64,000 nt of DNA from Candidatus Babeliales bacterium (GTDB lineage: Bacteria; Babelota; Babeliae; Babelales; JABDEC01). The position numbers were made by a program, and so were the translations under genes. The stretch's first letter is position 1. The number at the start of each line of letters is the position of its first letter. Below the pieces are notes generated by a model. It saw only the letters and a program-made list of their open reading frames with translations. It did no database searches and was not told the DNA's origin. Location: positions 5,447 through 69,446 of the forward strand of contig JARLHJ010000034.1 in assembly GCA_031292305.1 (NCBI GenBank). Direction: 5' to 3'. Shown piece by piece: positions 54,101 through 62,014 of the stretch.

Positions 54101-54962
54101 TTTGATGGCTGTTAATAATGACCAAAGAGAAGCCATGCAAATCTTATTAGATTGGACGCTTATGAAAGCAAAAAGAACTCATGCAGACATATTAAAAGAT
54201 TTGCAAGATGTTCTATCTGCAGATAGAGAAAATAAATACCCAGATTTTGTTGCAAATTATAACGTGATCGAAAAAATGTTACGACAGCATGATAAATTAA
54301 ACTTGGCGGCTTCAGTCGCATCTTCTCCAGCATGTTCTAGTCAATCAGTAGAAAATAATTCTGAATTTGCAGCTCAACTAATTGCAAATTTCTTTAAAGC
54401 AATATCCAAAGGTAAATTAAAAGATATTAGCAGGTTATTAAAATGTAGTCCTACATTAATTTATACTAAATATAAAACTATGTTGCCGTTACACGCGGCT
54501 ATTATAAGCCAAGCTGAGCCGCACTTAAAAATAAAAATGATACGTCTTTTTGCTAAGTATGCTACGCAAGATTCACAAACTAATATATCTTTTGTTAATA
54601 CTAATGAAAAAACGCCTTTGCAATTAGCTGTTGATACTCAATTAGAGAATGAATGCTTTATGGCATTATTAGAAAAAATTATGGAATCTGATCTTCCAAA
54701 AGCACAGATTTTATATGAATTAAGATTATATTGCAATGATTTAAGAACAAATACACAAGATGAACAAAAAAAGCTTTACTGTAATAGTGTCATAGCTTTA
54801 ATTAATGAACATTCAAAGAGTTTAAATCAAGGACAGATGCCAAGTTTCGAACAAATAATGGATGAAACTGTAAAAGGGCTTGATCAGTTATCTTCTGAAG
54901 AATTAAAGAGGCTTGAAGAAGACATCCCAGCAGATTTCGGCGAAGGTTGTATTGTACAATAG
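51183..54962 (+). CDS. large exported ankyrin-repeat protein 4
   Basis: At 1259 residues this is the longest of the six. It has a signal peptide (INFIGFLSLVISVNSIFCAE) and N-terminal ankyrins (DRPIHSAARNLKIKAIEHLV; GQTALHLAVIKVNLPIVKLL). A Gln/Pro/Phe-rich stretch (220-260) leads to a Val/Gln/Pro/Glu linker and the Lys-rich SKHKLKKQKEADLKARVLLA. The middle block is KKDLSLHKAISKNKSIEE, and C-terminal ankyrins include GDTPLHLACACGHVKIIELL. The shared tail motif (THADILKDLQDVL...ENKYP) is here internal and is followed by about 230 extra residues with another ankyrin-like block. The preceding 137-base gap suggests its own promoter. Confidence 0.85.
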   Translation: MKKINFIGFLSLVISVNSIFCAEPFIATPKKMDNAASMGDISGIDANIRFKDELNVEGDRPIHSAARNLKIKAIEHLVSKGVSIDSTNGLGITALHLVASLGSGEDVQALLELHPKVNLQDRILQSAAIHYAVFNQNIDALIPLLSTSNIDLQNKFGQTALHLAVIKVNLPIVKLLLQAGINRDLPDYDNKTALMSAQENIAVKGMQAIINELNPVPQVAYNPNFIQMPFTPQFQPYNIAQMQFPQYQQPVNASQFQQLLGDYLGSQNNMLQPVVMPLAVANPTVEQAEPQPVAISLEPVISVPQQEPVLQKQPIVQQEPVAASAPSPKAIAVTVDKVQSKKTVNQNAGLARLIQEITQVQPPAASHASIASNIDAEQKEKAVIVQSETKEPEVQKKEVQKAASSSIPEDKNKEQVSKHKLKKQKEADLKARVLLAKKQKAKQEAEQKRQLKAANSSSNLSDASQESFENVDNPEEFVQVEAEEESQEPAKEKKDLSLHKAISKNKSIEEITALITPQRVVITNEKGDCPLHIAAERKNTSVCIALMTAGAIVDALNDLKLTALHFAVATENFELVDYLLSCGSNPNILPAKTNKKIVALANQCKKDQFLNLRKFRTLPEETALQTLAIVAESSSAAAASSSVQEKPQEINESLDYTLFIAAVLEGNALLITDYLNFNPEWLYVETMENVSPLYKAILGDSERQDKNFTSTKLLIERDHKIIVARNKQDNSTPFHFAINLGNVGICIYLLSKINKIADLDLEDFLKDSIVYCQQQIAKDSDNTNFKTILKLLQNSLSNLKTIKQDAQATSSSISNSKTNQYLGCDKAALSNILHILAQQYGMSPTPANRQEMKNLIEAGADVTTLNGAQATYLHLFASLGDEEMVTLLLSKGLKPEIVDISGNLALHDAVLGGFFKLVVILIKANKETRSATNEEGDTPLHLACACGHVKIIELLISLKIDTQAKNKDGLTPFLMAVNNDQREAMQILLDWTLMKAKRTHADILKDLQDVLSADRENKYPDFVANYNVIEKMLRQHDKLNLAASVASSPACSSQSVENNSEFAAQLIANFFKAISKGKLKDISRLLKCSPTLIYTKYKTMLPLHAAIISQAEPHLKIKMIRLFAKYATQDSQTNISFVNTNEKTPLQLAVDTQLENECFMALLEKIMESDLPKAQILYELRLYCNDLRTNTQDEQKKLYCNSVIALINEHSKSLNQGQMPSFEQIMDETVKGLDQLSSEELKRLEEDIPADFGEGCIVQ

Positions 54963-54981
54963 ATTTTAAATGGAGAAAATT

Positions 54982-56823
54982 ATGAAAAGGTTATATTTTT
55001 TTAGTGCTATTTTAGCGTCTATTATTTTCATTAGTTATGTGCACGCTGCACCAATACATTATGCTGCAAAAATTAATGATACCAAGAGTTTGAAAAAATA
55101 TATTCAATTTAAAGATCAAGTGGATCAAGCCGGAAACAGACCATTGCATTATGCTGCAATGTTTTCTCATTTTGCTTCTATACAATTATTAATAGAAGAG
55201 CATGCTTCGTTAAATTGTACAGATTCTATTGGAAGAACTCCTATGCATTATGTTGCTCAATATGGTAGTGCTAAAACTTTGCACTATTTATTAGCTAGGG
55301 ATGCATCAATAAAGGCACAAGATCGTATAACTTATGCAACACCTATTCATTATGCAATCTCTGAAAATAACATTCAAACTTTTGAAATATTGGTAAAATT
55401 AATAGATCCCAATATTGTTACTAAGCTTAACCGTACTATTTTGCATTGGGCAGTAATGTTTTGCCGCCCTGTGATGGTAGAAAAAATTGTAAATAATTCT
55501 AAATTTAATGGAATCAGAAACAGTTTAGATGGATTAAACTACCGTGCTTTAGATATGGCTAAAGAATTTCAAAGTTGTGCTTCAAGCCAAGAGACTTATA
55601 ATGATTTACAAGTTATTATAAATTTATTATCTCAGGATCTACAGGTTGCGTCTGACAATGCCTCAAGTAGTAGTAAAGCAAAAGAAGTTAATGCACAAAG
55701 TTCTTCTGTTGCCGAAATGGCGCCTGCACAATCTAAAAAAAGACTCACGTTAGCTGACTTTAATTATATGAAGAAGGCTAAAGAAGATGCTGAAATTGAT
55801 TTAAATTCACCTGAGTCTTGTTCGAATGGCCAGGAATCAGCAAGTGTAGTCCCAGCACCGGCAGCAACCTACGCTGCAAGCGCTAGCGCACCGTCTTATC
55901 AGACCGGTTCAAAAAATAATAATGAGCATAGAGAGCCAAAAAAAACAGAGGTAGTAGCTGCATCATCTGCGGTGCCGCCAGTCAAAAAACAAACAACTGT
56001 AGTTGAAAGGCCTCAAATAGATCCTGGAGAATTTCAGGCAGTTAGTGCATTAAATAGAGCACAAAAGAAAAGGGCGTTGTTAGCATCCGCTTCATCAGTT
56101 GCTTCACAATCTATGAAGGAACAGGATTTATCTTATGACGAAGAAGCTGCTCAAGATCAACAAGAAGATCAAGAAGTTTCTAATACACAAGATTTGGATA
56201 CAATGCAACAAGCTGAAGAAGAAGAAAAAAGTGATGAACCTGCTGCTGCACAAGTAGTAAAAAAGAAAAATAAGAAAAAGAAAAATAAGAAAAAAAAAGA
56301 TGTCGAAGATTGGGAAACTGAGTTTGCGACACAACCATCTGATAATGTATCTACACAACAAGAAAACATAACCTTTGTGCAAGCCATTAACTCTGGAAAT
56401 TTAAATGTTGTGATGCAAATGATTGAAACGAATAATCAGGTAATTTATTTTGTAGATGATATGGGTAGATTGCCAATACACTATGCAGCAATGACTAAAA
56501 AAATAGGTAAATTCGCTAAATCTATTTTACAAGTTTTATTAATAAAGGGCCAAGAAACTTTTTTACAAATAGACCATGATGAAAGATCTGCGTTTGATTT
56601 ATTAAAAGAAACTTGTAATGACGATATAATTGCACATGTGGTTTGTTTAATGAAAAAAGGTAAATTACCCGAACTACAGCATTTACAAAGAGAATTAGTT
56701 GAATTTTTTGCAAATAAAAAGAAACAAGAAATGGAAGAAATGGGCATTACCGAAGAAGGCATGATTCAATTTATGTCTATGATGCAGCAAGGAATGAAAG
56801 ACATGAAGCAATTAAAGTTTTAA
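54982..56823 (+). CDS. exported ankyrin-repeat protein 5 with polylysine tract
   Basis: This 613-residue protein starts at the ATG six bases after GGAG (an ATG at 54970 is rejected). The signal peptide is LYFFSAILASIIFISYVHAA. N-terminal ankyrins (NRPLHYAAMFSHFASIQLLI; RTPMHYVAQYGSAKTLHYLL) are followed by a Ser/Ala/Val low-complexity linker and an acidic patch. A striking basic run, KKKNKKKKNKKKKD, lies near residue 435. One short ankyrin pair follows (GRLPIHYAAMTKK), then a Met/Gln/Glu-rich helical end (EEMGITEEGMIQFMSMMQQG). It lacks the tail motif of genes 1-4. The polylysine tract could be a nuclear/nucleolar targeting or nucleic-acid contact, which is speculative. Confidence 0.83.
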   Translation: MKRLYFFSAILASIIFISYVHAAPIHYAAKINDTKSLKKYIQFKDQVDQAGNRPLHYAAMFSHFASIQLLIEEHASLNCTDSIGRTPMHYVAQYGSAKTLHYLLARDASIKAQDRITYATPIHYAISENNIQTFEILVKLIDPNIVTKLNRTILHWAVMFCRPVMVEKIVNNSKFNGIRNSLDGLNYRALDMAKEFQSCASSQETYNDLQVIINLLSQDLQVASDNASSSSKAKEVNAQSSSVAEMAPAQSKKRLTLADFNYMKKAKEDAEIDLNSPESCSNGQESASVVPAPAATYAASASAPSYQTGSKNNNEHREPKKTEVVAASSAVPPVKKQTTVVERPQIDPGEFQAVSALNRAQKKRALLASASSVASQSMKEQDLSYDEEAAQDQQEDQEVSNTQDLDTMQQAEEEEKSDEPAAAQVVKKKNKKKKNKKKKDVEDWETEFATQPSDNVSTQQENITFVQAINSGNLNVVMQMIETNNQVIYFVDDMGRLPIHYAAMTKKIGKFAKSILQVLLIKGQETFLQIDHDERSAFDLLKETCNDDIIAHVVCLMKKGKLPELQHLQRELVEFFANKKKQEMEEMGITEEGMIQFMSMMQQGMKDMKQLKF

Positions 56824-56847
56824 ATTATAATCATTGAGTTTTTTATT

Positions 56848-58458
56848 ATGAAAAAATATTTAGTTCTTTTATGCATCGTCGTAATTAACCTGTTTGCAAT
56901 ATTGCAACCCTCAGATGCGGGAGTATCACTAGAAATTCAGCAAGAATATGTTCAACTAAATGATAATTTTGACGAGTATGGCTACAAGCCAATTCATTAT
57001 ATGGCACAAAATTCAGATTTAGATGCGATAGAAGAGTTATTAAAAAAAGAAACTACCAAAAAGCATAAAAAGCGATTAATAAATAGTTGTACAACGCAAG
57101 GTGTAACGCCATTGCATTTGATATGCGCATTTGGTCAAAGCTCAGGAGTTAGGTTTTTATTAAATCGCGGGGCACATATAGATGCTCAAGATGAATGGTA
57201 CCAATCAACACCACTACACTATGCAGTTTATAATAATAATATTGGTGTTTTTAAAGCTTTATTAGCAAGTGATAAGTTAAATATAAATGTACAAAATATG
57301 GTTGGGGATACTGCATTACACCTTGCTGTAAAGACAGGCAATACAGCAATAGTTTTTCATTTAAAGAATGATGCAAGAACAGCGACTGAAACTCCTGATT
57401 TTAACGGGAAAACAGCATTGAACTGGGCATATTATTACCAAAGTCTTGGATATGATATGTCTATGATAATCAATATTCTTAATAATCCAATTCAACGAAT
57501 GCCAATGATTCGTTTAAATATGAATTATAAACCCACTGAAAAAAATTATTTCCCAAATGCAGATACAGATTTTAAAGCAAGATTGACAGAATTAGCAAAA
57601 GAAGAAACTTCATGTTCCTCTTCGGACGTTCTATCTTCTTGCGCAACTTCAGTGTGTGCGACATCATCAGTGAGCGTTTCAGAGCAAGAAACTGAACAAA
57701 ACCAAGATGAAAATTTAATAGAAAAAGTTGAAAGTGAACAAGAATGGCTTACTCCAAAAAGAGTGGCTAGAATGAGAAATCAGATAAGTGAATCTGGTGG
57801 AGATTCAGTCGCAGTAAGTGTTCCTGAAAATAACAATATAGCTTGCGATGATAATGAAGATGAGGAAGAAATTCAATCTCAATCTGAAGAAGCCCAAATA
57901 GCAGCTGCCAAAGTCGGCAAAAAGAAAGCAAAAAAGAAAAATAAAAGTACTGGTAATACAGATTTACATGCAGCTTTAATCAGTAAAAATGATAATATTG
58001 ATGCATTAATTACTTTTGAAAATGTTAATACTCACAATAAAGCAGGTGATTACCCATTACATATTGCGGTAAAGCAAAACAGTGCTTATTGTCGTGCAAT
58101 ATTAGAATTATGTCCTAACATAGTTAATGAACCAGGTTTGCAGGGATTACGAGCTTTAGATTTAGCCCAAACACCAGAAATGCTTAATCTTGTTTTAGAA
58201 TTTAATCCAAGATTTAATATTATAAATAAAGAAACACAAAAACGTATTGTTATTATTGCTGAGCAGGAAGAGAACAATAAATATAAAGCGATAATAAAAT
58301 TAAGAGATGTTTTACGCAAGAAGTTGGCTGATAGTATTGGTTTGTTCATAAAAACCAAAGATGATAAATATTCTGTTGATGTAAAAGCCTTGCTTGAAAT
58401 AGGTGTAAAAGCTGTAATAAAAGTTGGTGACAAACTACTCTTTGTTGATAAGAAATAA
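56848..58458 (+). CDS. exported ankyrin-repeat protein 6
   Basis: This 536-residue protein has a signal-like start (YLVLLCIVVINLFAILQPS). N-terminal ankyrins (YKPIHYMAQNSDLDAIEELL; VTPLHLICAFGQSSGVRFLL; TPLHYAVYNNNIGVFKALL) are followed by a Ser/Cys/Glu linker, a basic patch (VGKKKAKKKNKSTG) and a second ankyrin block (NTDLHAALISKNDNIDALIT; DYPLHIAVKQNSAYCRAILE). It ends in a short beta-like segment (VKAVIKVGDKLLFVDKK) not seen in the others. It closes the block; a strong terminator follows. Confidence 0.83.
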   Translation: MKKYLVLLCIVVINLFAILQPSDAGVSLEIQQEYVQLNDNFDEYGYKPIHYMAQNSDLDAIEELLKKETTKKHKKRLINSCTTQGVTPLHLICAFGQSSGVRFLLNRGAHIDAQDEWYQSTPLHYAVYNNNIGVFKALLASDKLNINVQNMVGDTALHLAVKTGNTAIVFHLKNDARTATETPDFNGKTALNWAYYYQSLGYDMSMIINILNNPIQRMPMIRLNMNYKPTEKNYFPNADTDFKARLTELAKEETSCSSSDVLSSCATSVCATSSVSVSEQETEQNQDENLIEKVESEQEWLTPKRVARMRNQISESGGDSVAVSVPENNNIACDDNEDEEEIQSQSEEAQIAAAKVGKKKAKKKNKSTGNTDLHAALISKNDNIDALITFENVNTHNKAGDYPLHIAVKQNSAYCRAILELCPNIVNEPGLQGLRALDLAQTPEMLNLVLEFNPRFNIINKETQKRIVIIAEQEENNKYKAIIKLRDVLRKKLADSIGLFIKTKDDKYSVDVKALLEIGVKAVIKVGDKLLFVDKK

Positions 58459-58492
58459 AATATAACAATTGGGATAATAAATATTATAAAAC

Positions 58493-58532
58493 AAAAAAGC
58501 CCTTGAGACAATTAAGTCTCAAGGGCTTTTTT
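58493..58532. terminator. strong bidirectional terminator ending the ankyrin block
   Basis: AAAAAAGCCCTTGAGAC (58493-58509) pairs with GTCTCAAGGGCTTTTTT (58516-58532) around a six-base loop. It has an A-run and T-run for use from both sides and separates convergent genes. Confidence 0.92.
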
Positions 58533-58544
58533 AAATTCTAATTA

Positions 58545-59240
58545 TTAGTTATTGTTATAAAACAAATGGAATAACATTAATTCAAGTGCAATGATTCTTG
58601 TTAATTCTAACTTAACGTCATCAATTTCTGCATCTAAATTGTTTTTTACGTTTTTGCAACGTTTACGCCATTCATTAAAAATCTTTTTACCAGCGGCGAT
58701 TTTAGAACCTGATTTTCTTAAAACACTTAATGCTAATTTCTTAGTAACTGTTTTAGCAAAATATTGTTTTTCAAAACCTTTGGTCATTTCGAAATTTTTA
58801 ATTAGTCTAGATTGGCTGCAACCAAGAGCTTCAATAGTAAGATCATTAGTTTTAGTTCTTAAAATCTGTAGACCTTCTTGTATTTTTTCATCTTGAACAG
58901 CTTGTTGTTGATTAGATTCTTCTAATTGTTGTTCGTTGTATTCTTGTAATGTTTGCTCATCGTTATAAGCCTGTAGTTCCTGGGCTTCGTTATAATCGGC
59001 TAATTGTTGGTCATTATATTCTTGAAGTTGTTGTTCATAGGTATAATCTATAAGTTGTTGCTTGTCTTCATAAGCTTGTAATCTTTGATCAGATGCAGCA
59101 TTGTAAAAGCTTAATTGTTTATTGTCGTTATAGCTTTGCAATTGGGTATTGCTTGAATATGGAACCAATTCTGTACGAGCATTAGATGAAACGCTATAAA
59201 GCGAAACTAAAGCTACTAAAAGAAATTTATTTTTTATCAT
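58545..59240 (-). CDS. secreted protein with Gln/Tyr/Asn tandem repeats
   Basis: This 231-residue protein has a signal peptide (FLLVALVSLYSVSSNA). Residues about 30-115 are a degenerate tandem repeat of roughly 8-10 residues with the theme LQ-x-YN-x-x-QQ (LQAYEDKQQL, LQEYNDQQLA, LQAYNDEQTL, LQEYNEQQLE). The rest is a basic helical domain with two Cys and a hydrophobic end (IIALELMLFHLFYNN), loosely like the C-termini of the genes at 59322 and 62015. The Gln/Tyr/Asn repeats could be adhesive or filament-forming. Function unknown. Confidence 0.6.
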   Translation of the reverse strand: MIKNKFLLVALVSLYSVSSNARTELVPYSSNTQLQSYNDNKQLSFYNAASDQRLQAYEDKQQLIDYTYEQQLQEYNDQQLADYNEAQELQAYNDEQTLQEYNEQQLEESNQQQAVQDEKIQEGLQILRTKTNDLTIEALGCSQSRLIKNFEMTKGFEKQYFAKTVTKKLALSVLRKSGSKIAAGKKIFNEWRKRCKNVKNNLDAEIDDVKLELTRIIALELMLFHLFYNNN

Positions 59241-59321
59241 TTAACCCCTTAAAATTTGATTAATACCTTTAAAATACAACTAATTTATTATAGATGATAT
59301 TATTATAAAATCAAATACATT

Positions 59322-59885
59322 TTAATATGTCATGTCAAATAGCATTAATTTTAATACAACTAGGGTCATAATTAAAGAAAATACATATTCTGGCTTCAGG
59401 TTATTTGTTTCAGATTTAAATGGAAAAAGCTTAAAAATTGGATATTTTTCAGAATGACCAAATTGTCTCCCCTGAACTTCTAAGTTTTGTGTCAGCCATT
59501 TCTTTTCAAAATTAATAAGTTCTTTGCATTTTGAAACAGCAAGAGCATTTTTATCACATTGTTCAAGTGCATCTGCTAATAGGATGCTTCGTAAAGCCAT
59601 AACGGTAATGCACCAACAAACAAAAAGGCGTCTTGCTAATGTATATCTACCTATCCCACAAACTAACATTCTTGCTCTAATCCGTTCTATTTTTTTCGCT
59701 TCTACGTCTTTGATAATATTTTTCTGATTAAAACCAAAAAAATCACAAATTCGTAATGTTAAAGCTTCGATTTTTTGCATAATATTCAATTCAACTCTAT
59801 CTAAAGGCATCTCGACTGGTGATTCTGAGCATTGAATTATCGATGGAAACAACAAAACTGACAAAATAAGTTTATTTTTAATCAT
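59322..59885 (-). CDS. exported membrane-anchored family protein, paralog of 62015-62761
   Basis: This 187-residue protein starts at the ATG five bases after GGAG (an ATG 11 codons upstream is rejected). It has a signal peptide (LILSVLLFPSIIQCSE), then the family box CDFFGFNQ, a hydrophobic helix (LFVCWCITVMALRSILLAD), and a C-terminal helix (LKPEYVFSLIMTLVVLKLML). The gene at 62015-62761 has the same three elements (CNFFGFNQ; LFYAWCITIVTLQSIVFAN; LKPEYIFSLLMTLVTIKLIL) with a larger Cys-rich middle. I do not recognise the family; it may be lineage-specific. Confidence 0.6.
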   Translation of the reverse strand: MIKNKLILSVLLFPSIIQCSESPVEMPLDRVELNIMQKIEALTLRICDFFGFNQKNIIKDVEAKKIERIRARMLVCGIGRYTLARRLFVCWCITVMALRSILLADALEQCDKNALAVSKCKELINFEKKWLTQNLEVQGRQFGHSEKYPIFKLFPFKSETNNLKPEYVFSLIMTLVVLKLMLFDMTY

Positions 59886-59950
59886 TGAACTCCTAAATGA
59901 AAAATAATGCCGCGACATTAAAATATAATTATTTAGGGTTGGAAAGCAAC

Positions 59951-60598
59951 TTATAAATATTTAATTAAGAAATCCCTACAGATATAGCAAAATGTAGTAA
60001 TAAAAAGAACGCTATCAAATCTATCTAAAAACCCACCATGACCAGGTAGCAAGTTTCCAGAATCTTTAATGCCTGCTTTACGTTTTAAATACGATTCAAA
60101 TAAATCACCAAAGAAAGCAAGTGCGCTTATAATTAATGTAAACCAAGCTATAAATAGCGAAAAAGGTTTGTTAAAAAACCAAAATATAAAAGATAAAGTT
60201 AATAAACAAAACAGGTAGCCACCAAATACACCTTCCCAAGTTTTAGCAGGGCTAATTTTAGGTGCAATTTTATGTTTACCAATTAATTTGCCGGTAATAT
60301 AAGCACCGGTATCAAAACTAAAGGCTAAAATAATACTTACAACAAGCAATATTTTATAAACCGGTGTGTTTAAACTTAATATTAAAATAAAGGGTAGTAT
60401 AGGGTAAAAGGGCATGATAAACCAGAATTTGAGATCAGTTATTTTAAAAAAGTTTTTCCATTCAAAAATTAATATTTCTAATAACACGAGAATAATAAAC
60501 AAATTAAAATAAACTGGGGAATACATAAAGAATAAAAGAATTAAAGAAAGTATTATCCATGTAATCAGGCGAAGATAAAATGAATTAATATGATTCAT
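59951..60598 (-). CDS. cdsA: phosphatidate cytidylyltransferase
   Basis: This 215-residue protein has about six membrane helices. It makes CDP-diacylglycerol from phosphatidate and CTP, the branch point to phospholipids. The CDP-alcohol signature region is clear (KRKAGIKDSGNLLPGHGG followed by FLDRFDSVLF), as is the upstream AYITGKLIGKHKIAPKISP and KTWEGVFGG. The start chosen overlaps yraN by 14 bases; another ATG at 60634 would overlap by 50. It is the last gene of a bamD-yraN-cdsA run. Confidence 0.93.
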   Translation of the reverse strand: MNHINSFYLRLITWIILSLILLFFMYSPVYFNLFIILVLLEILIFEWKNFFKITDLKFWFIMPFYPILPFILILSLNTPVYKILLVVSIILAFSFDTGAYITGKLIGKHKIAPKISPAKTWEGVFGGYLFCLLTLSFIFWFFNKPFSLFIAWFTLIISALAFFGDLFESYLKRKAGIKDSGNLLPGHGGFLDRFDSVLFITTFCYICRDFLIKYL

Positions 60599-60977
60599 TA
60601 AATGCATTCGCAATATATTGGATTTCAAAACCATTTTCTGTTTTTTGCAATAAGGCTACATCAAAACGACAAATGTTATTATATAACTTATATTTGGATA
60701 TATAATATTTAGCAGTTAAAATAATTTTACGTTGTTTAGATTTTGTTATTACTTCAGATAGGCCAAAGTAATTTGTCTTTCTAGATTTAACTTCAACAAA
60801 TGCGACAACATCGTTTTTAGTAGCAATAATGTCTATTTCGCCACATTTTAATCTATAATTTCTAGCGCTTATGGTAAAGCCATTATTAATTAAATAATCT
60901 TCAACAAAGTCTTCTGCAAGGTCACCAAACTGCCTGCGTGGTTCAACTGTATTAGAAATATTAAAATCGTTCCACAT
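60585..60977 (-). CDS. yraN: YraN-family (UPF0102) nuclease-like protein
   Basis: This 130-residue protein has the UPF0102 marks: RRQFGDLAEDFVEDYLINNG, then NYRLKCGEIDIIATKND with VAFVEVKSRK. The GEID...EVK pattern is the metal-binding core of a PD-(D/E)XK nuclease fold. Its biological role is unsettled in the family. The start at 60977 overlaps the upstream gene by 17 bases; an ATG at 61022 lies deeper within that gene. A non-canonical coupling of three overlapping genes is evident. Confidence 0.9.
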   Translation of the reverse strand: MWNDFNISNTVEPRRQFGDLAEDFVEDYLINNGFTISARNYRLKCGEIDIIATKNDVVAFVEVKSRKTNYFGLSEVITKSKQRKIILTAKYYISKYKLYNNICRFDVALLQKTENGFEIQYIANAFNESY

Positions 60978-61782
60978 AATCTTTTTTCTTTTTAACCACA
61001 GGTTTAGGATTTTTTGCTGCATCTAACGCATCTAAATCTACAGGATCATAAGGCTTTTTGTCTTGTGCTAATTTAATATGTTCTTGTAACTTAATTAATA
61101 TTTCATTTTCTGGGTTTTTAAAGAAGTCTTTCTTTAAATAATCTAACCTTCTTTGTGCTGATTTAAAGTTTGGTTTTTTTAAGTAAAAATAGAACATACT
61201 TAATTCTGACTTTAATAACTTCTTTTTACATTGGCGTATGGTTTGTTTAATTTCTTTTAAATATTCTTCATTTTTTGTTTTGGTAATGAACTCTTGTGAT
61301 AGTTTAAGAGCTTCTTTGGTTTTTGTTTGATCACGATCAAAATCTAATGCTTCTTTAAAATTAGATTGAATTTCTTTATATTGTGCATATTCAGCTTTTT
61401 CATTTCCCGGATATAGTTTTACAAATTCTTTATAAGCAGTTGCTGCTTTATCTAATTTATTACCATCAAAATATATATCTGCAAGTTCCAAACGTATGTT
61501 ACAAATTTTGTCTTGGTCTTTACACAATGACAACATTCTTTCTACATTCTTTGCTAATGTGCCTTTGTCCAGATTATTTGCTATATGAATCTTTTTGTTG
61601 TGTTCCAGATCTTCAAATGTTAGGTCGCTAAAGTTTTTATTAATTAATTTTGGCTTTGGTGCTTTTTTAACTTTTGTTTTTTTTACAGGCTTAACTTCTT
61701 CTACTAGTTTAACTTCAAGTGAAGGTAATATATTAAATGTACAAGTTAATAACAGAAGCAGAATGGTTGATTTTGATGACAT
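60961..61782 (-). CDS. bamD: BamD-like outer-membrane assembly TPR protein
   Basis: This 273-residue protein has a signal peptide (ILLLLLTCTFNILPSLE), without a lipobox Cys in the usual place, and a basic Lys/Pro region. TPR units follow the BamD (YfiO) pattern: KAATAYKEFVKLYPGNEKAE, then DFDRDQTKTKEALKLSQEFI, a KQTIRQCKKKLLKSEL segment and FYLKKPNFKSAQRRLDYLKK. The DRDQT and the Leu-x-x-x-Glu-Leu then aromatic/basic spacing are characteristic. BamD helps BamA insert beta-barrels. The lack of an obvious lipid anchor is atypical, so CpoB-like or other TPR families remain possible. Confidence 0.7.
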   Translation of the reverse strand: MSSKSTILLLLLTCTFNILPSLEVKLVEEVKPVKKTKVKKAPKPKLINKNFSDLTFEDLEHNKKIHIANNLDKGTLAKNVERMLSLCKDQDKICNIRLELADIYFDGNKLDKAATAYKEFVKLYPGNEKAEYAQYKEIQSNFKEALDFDRDQTKTKEALKLSQEFITKTKNEEYLKEIKQTIRQCKKKLLKSELSMFYFYLKKPNFKSAQRRLDYLKKDFFKNPENEILIKLQEHIKLAQDKKPYDPVDLDALDAAKNPKPVVKKKKDYVERF

Positions 61783-61841
61783 TTGTTCCTATTCTTATTT
61801 TAAGGGACTTATTCGAAAAATTAAATAACTAATTCCCTAAA

Positions 61842-61880
61842 ACCGTTCGCCCTGAACGGAGCGTAGCGTAGTTGAAGGGT
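61842..61880 (+). repeat. palindromic repeat copy, intergenic
   Basis: ACCGTTCGCCCTGAACGGAG at the left and TTGAAGGGT at the right match the ends of the mnmE element. The left part is itself a small hairpin (CCGTTC/GAACGG). Together with the inverted copy at 61894 it fills most of the gap between bamD and the next gene. Confidence 0.65.
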
Positions 61881-61893
61881 AAATACAGTGCTT

Positions 61894-61939
61894 ATGCTTC
61901 AAGTTCTCTCACTTCGTTCGCTACCTTCAGCACGAACGG
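61894..61939 (-). repeat. palindromic repeat copy, inverted
   Basis: On the minus strand this reads CCGTTCGTGCTGAAGGTAGC and ends GAGAACTTGAAG. By eye it is the closest copy to the mnmE element (shared CTGAAGG-AGCGA and GAACTTGAAG), with the same length of about 46 bases. Confidence 0.65.
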
Positions 61940-62014
61940 GGAGGAAGAAGTTTAAGTATAAGCTTTAATTTTATAATAAAACTTGTATAAAACATAACTA
62001 TTTTATCATTGAAT

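Noticed and set aside
61383-61828. Plus-strand frames opposite the BamD-like gene
   Set aside because: No ribosome site or motif; the minus-strand frame has a signal peptide and BamD-like TPR pattern.
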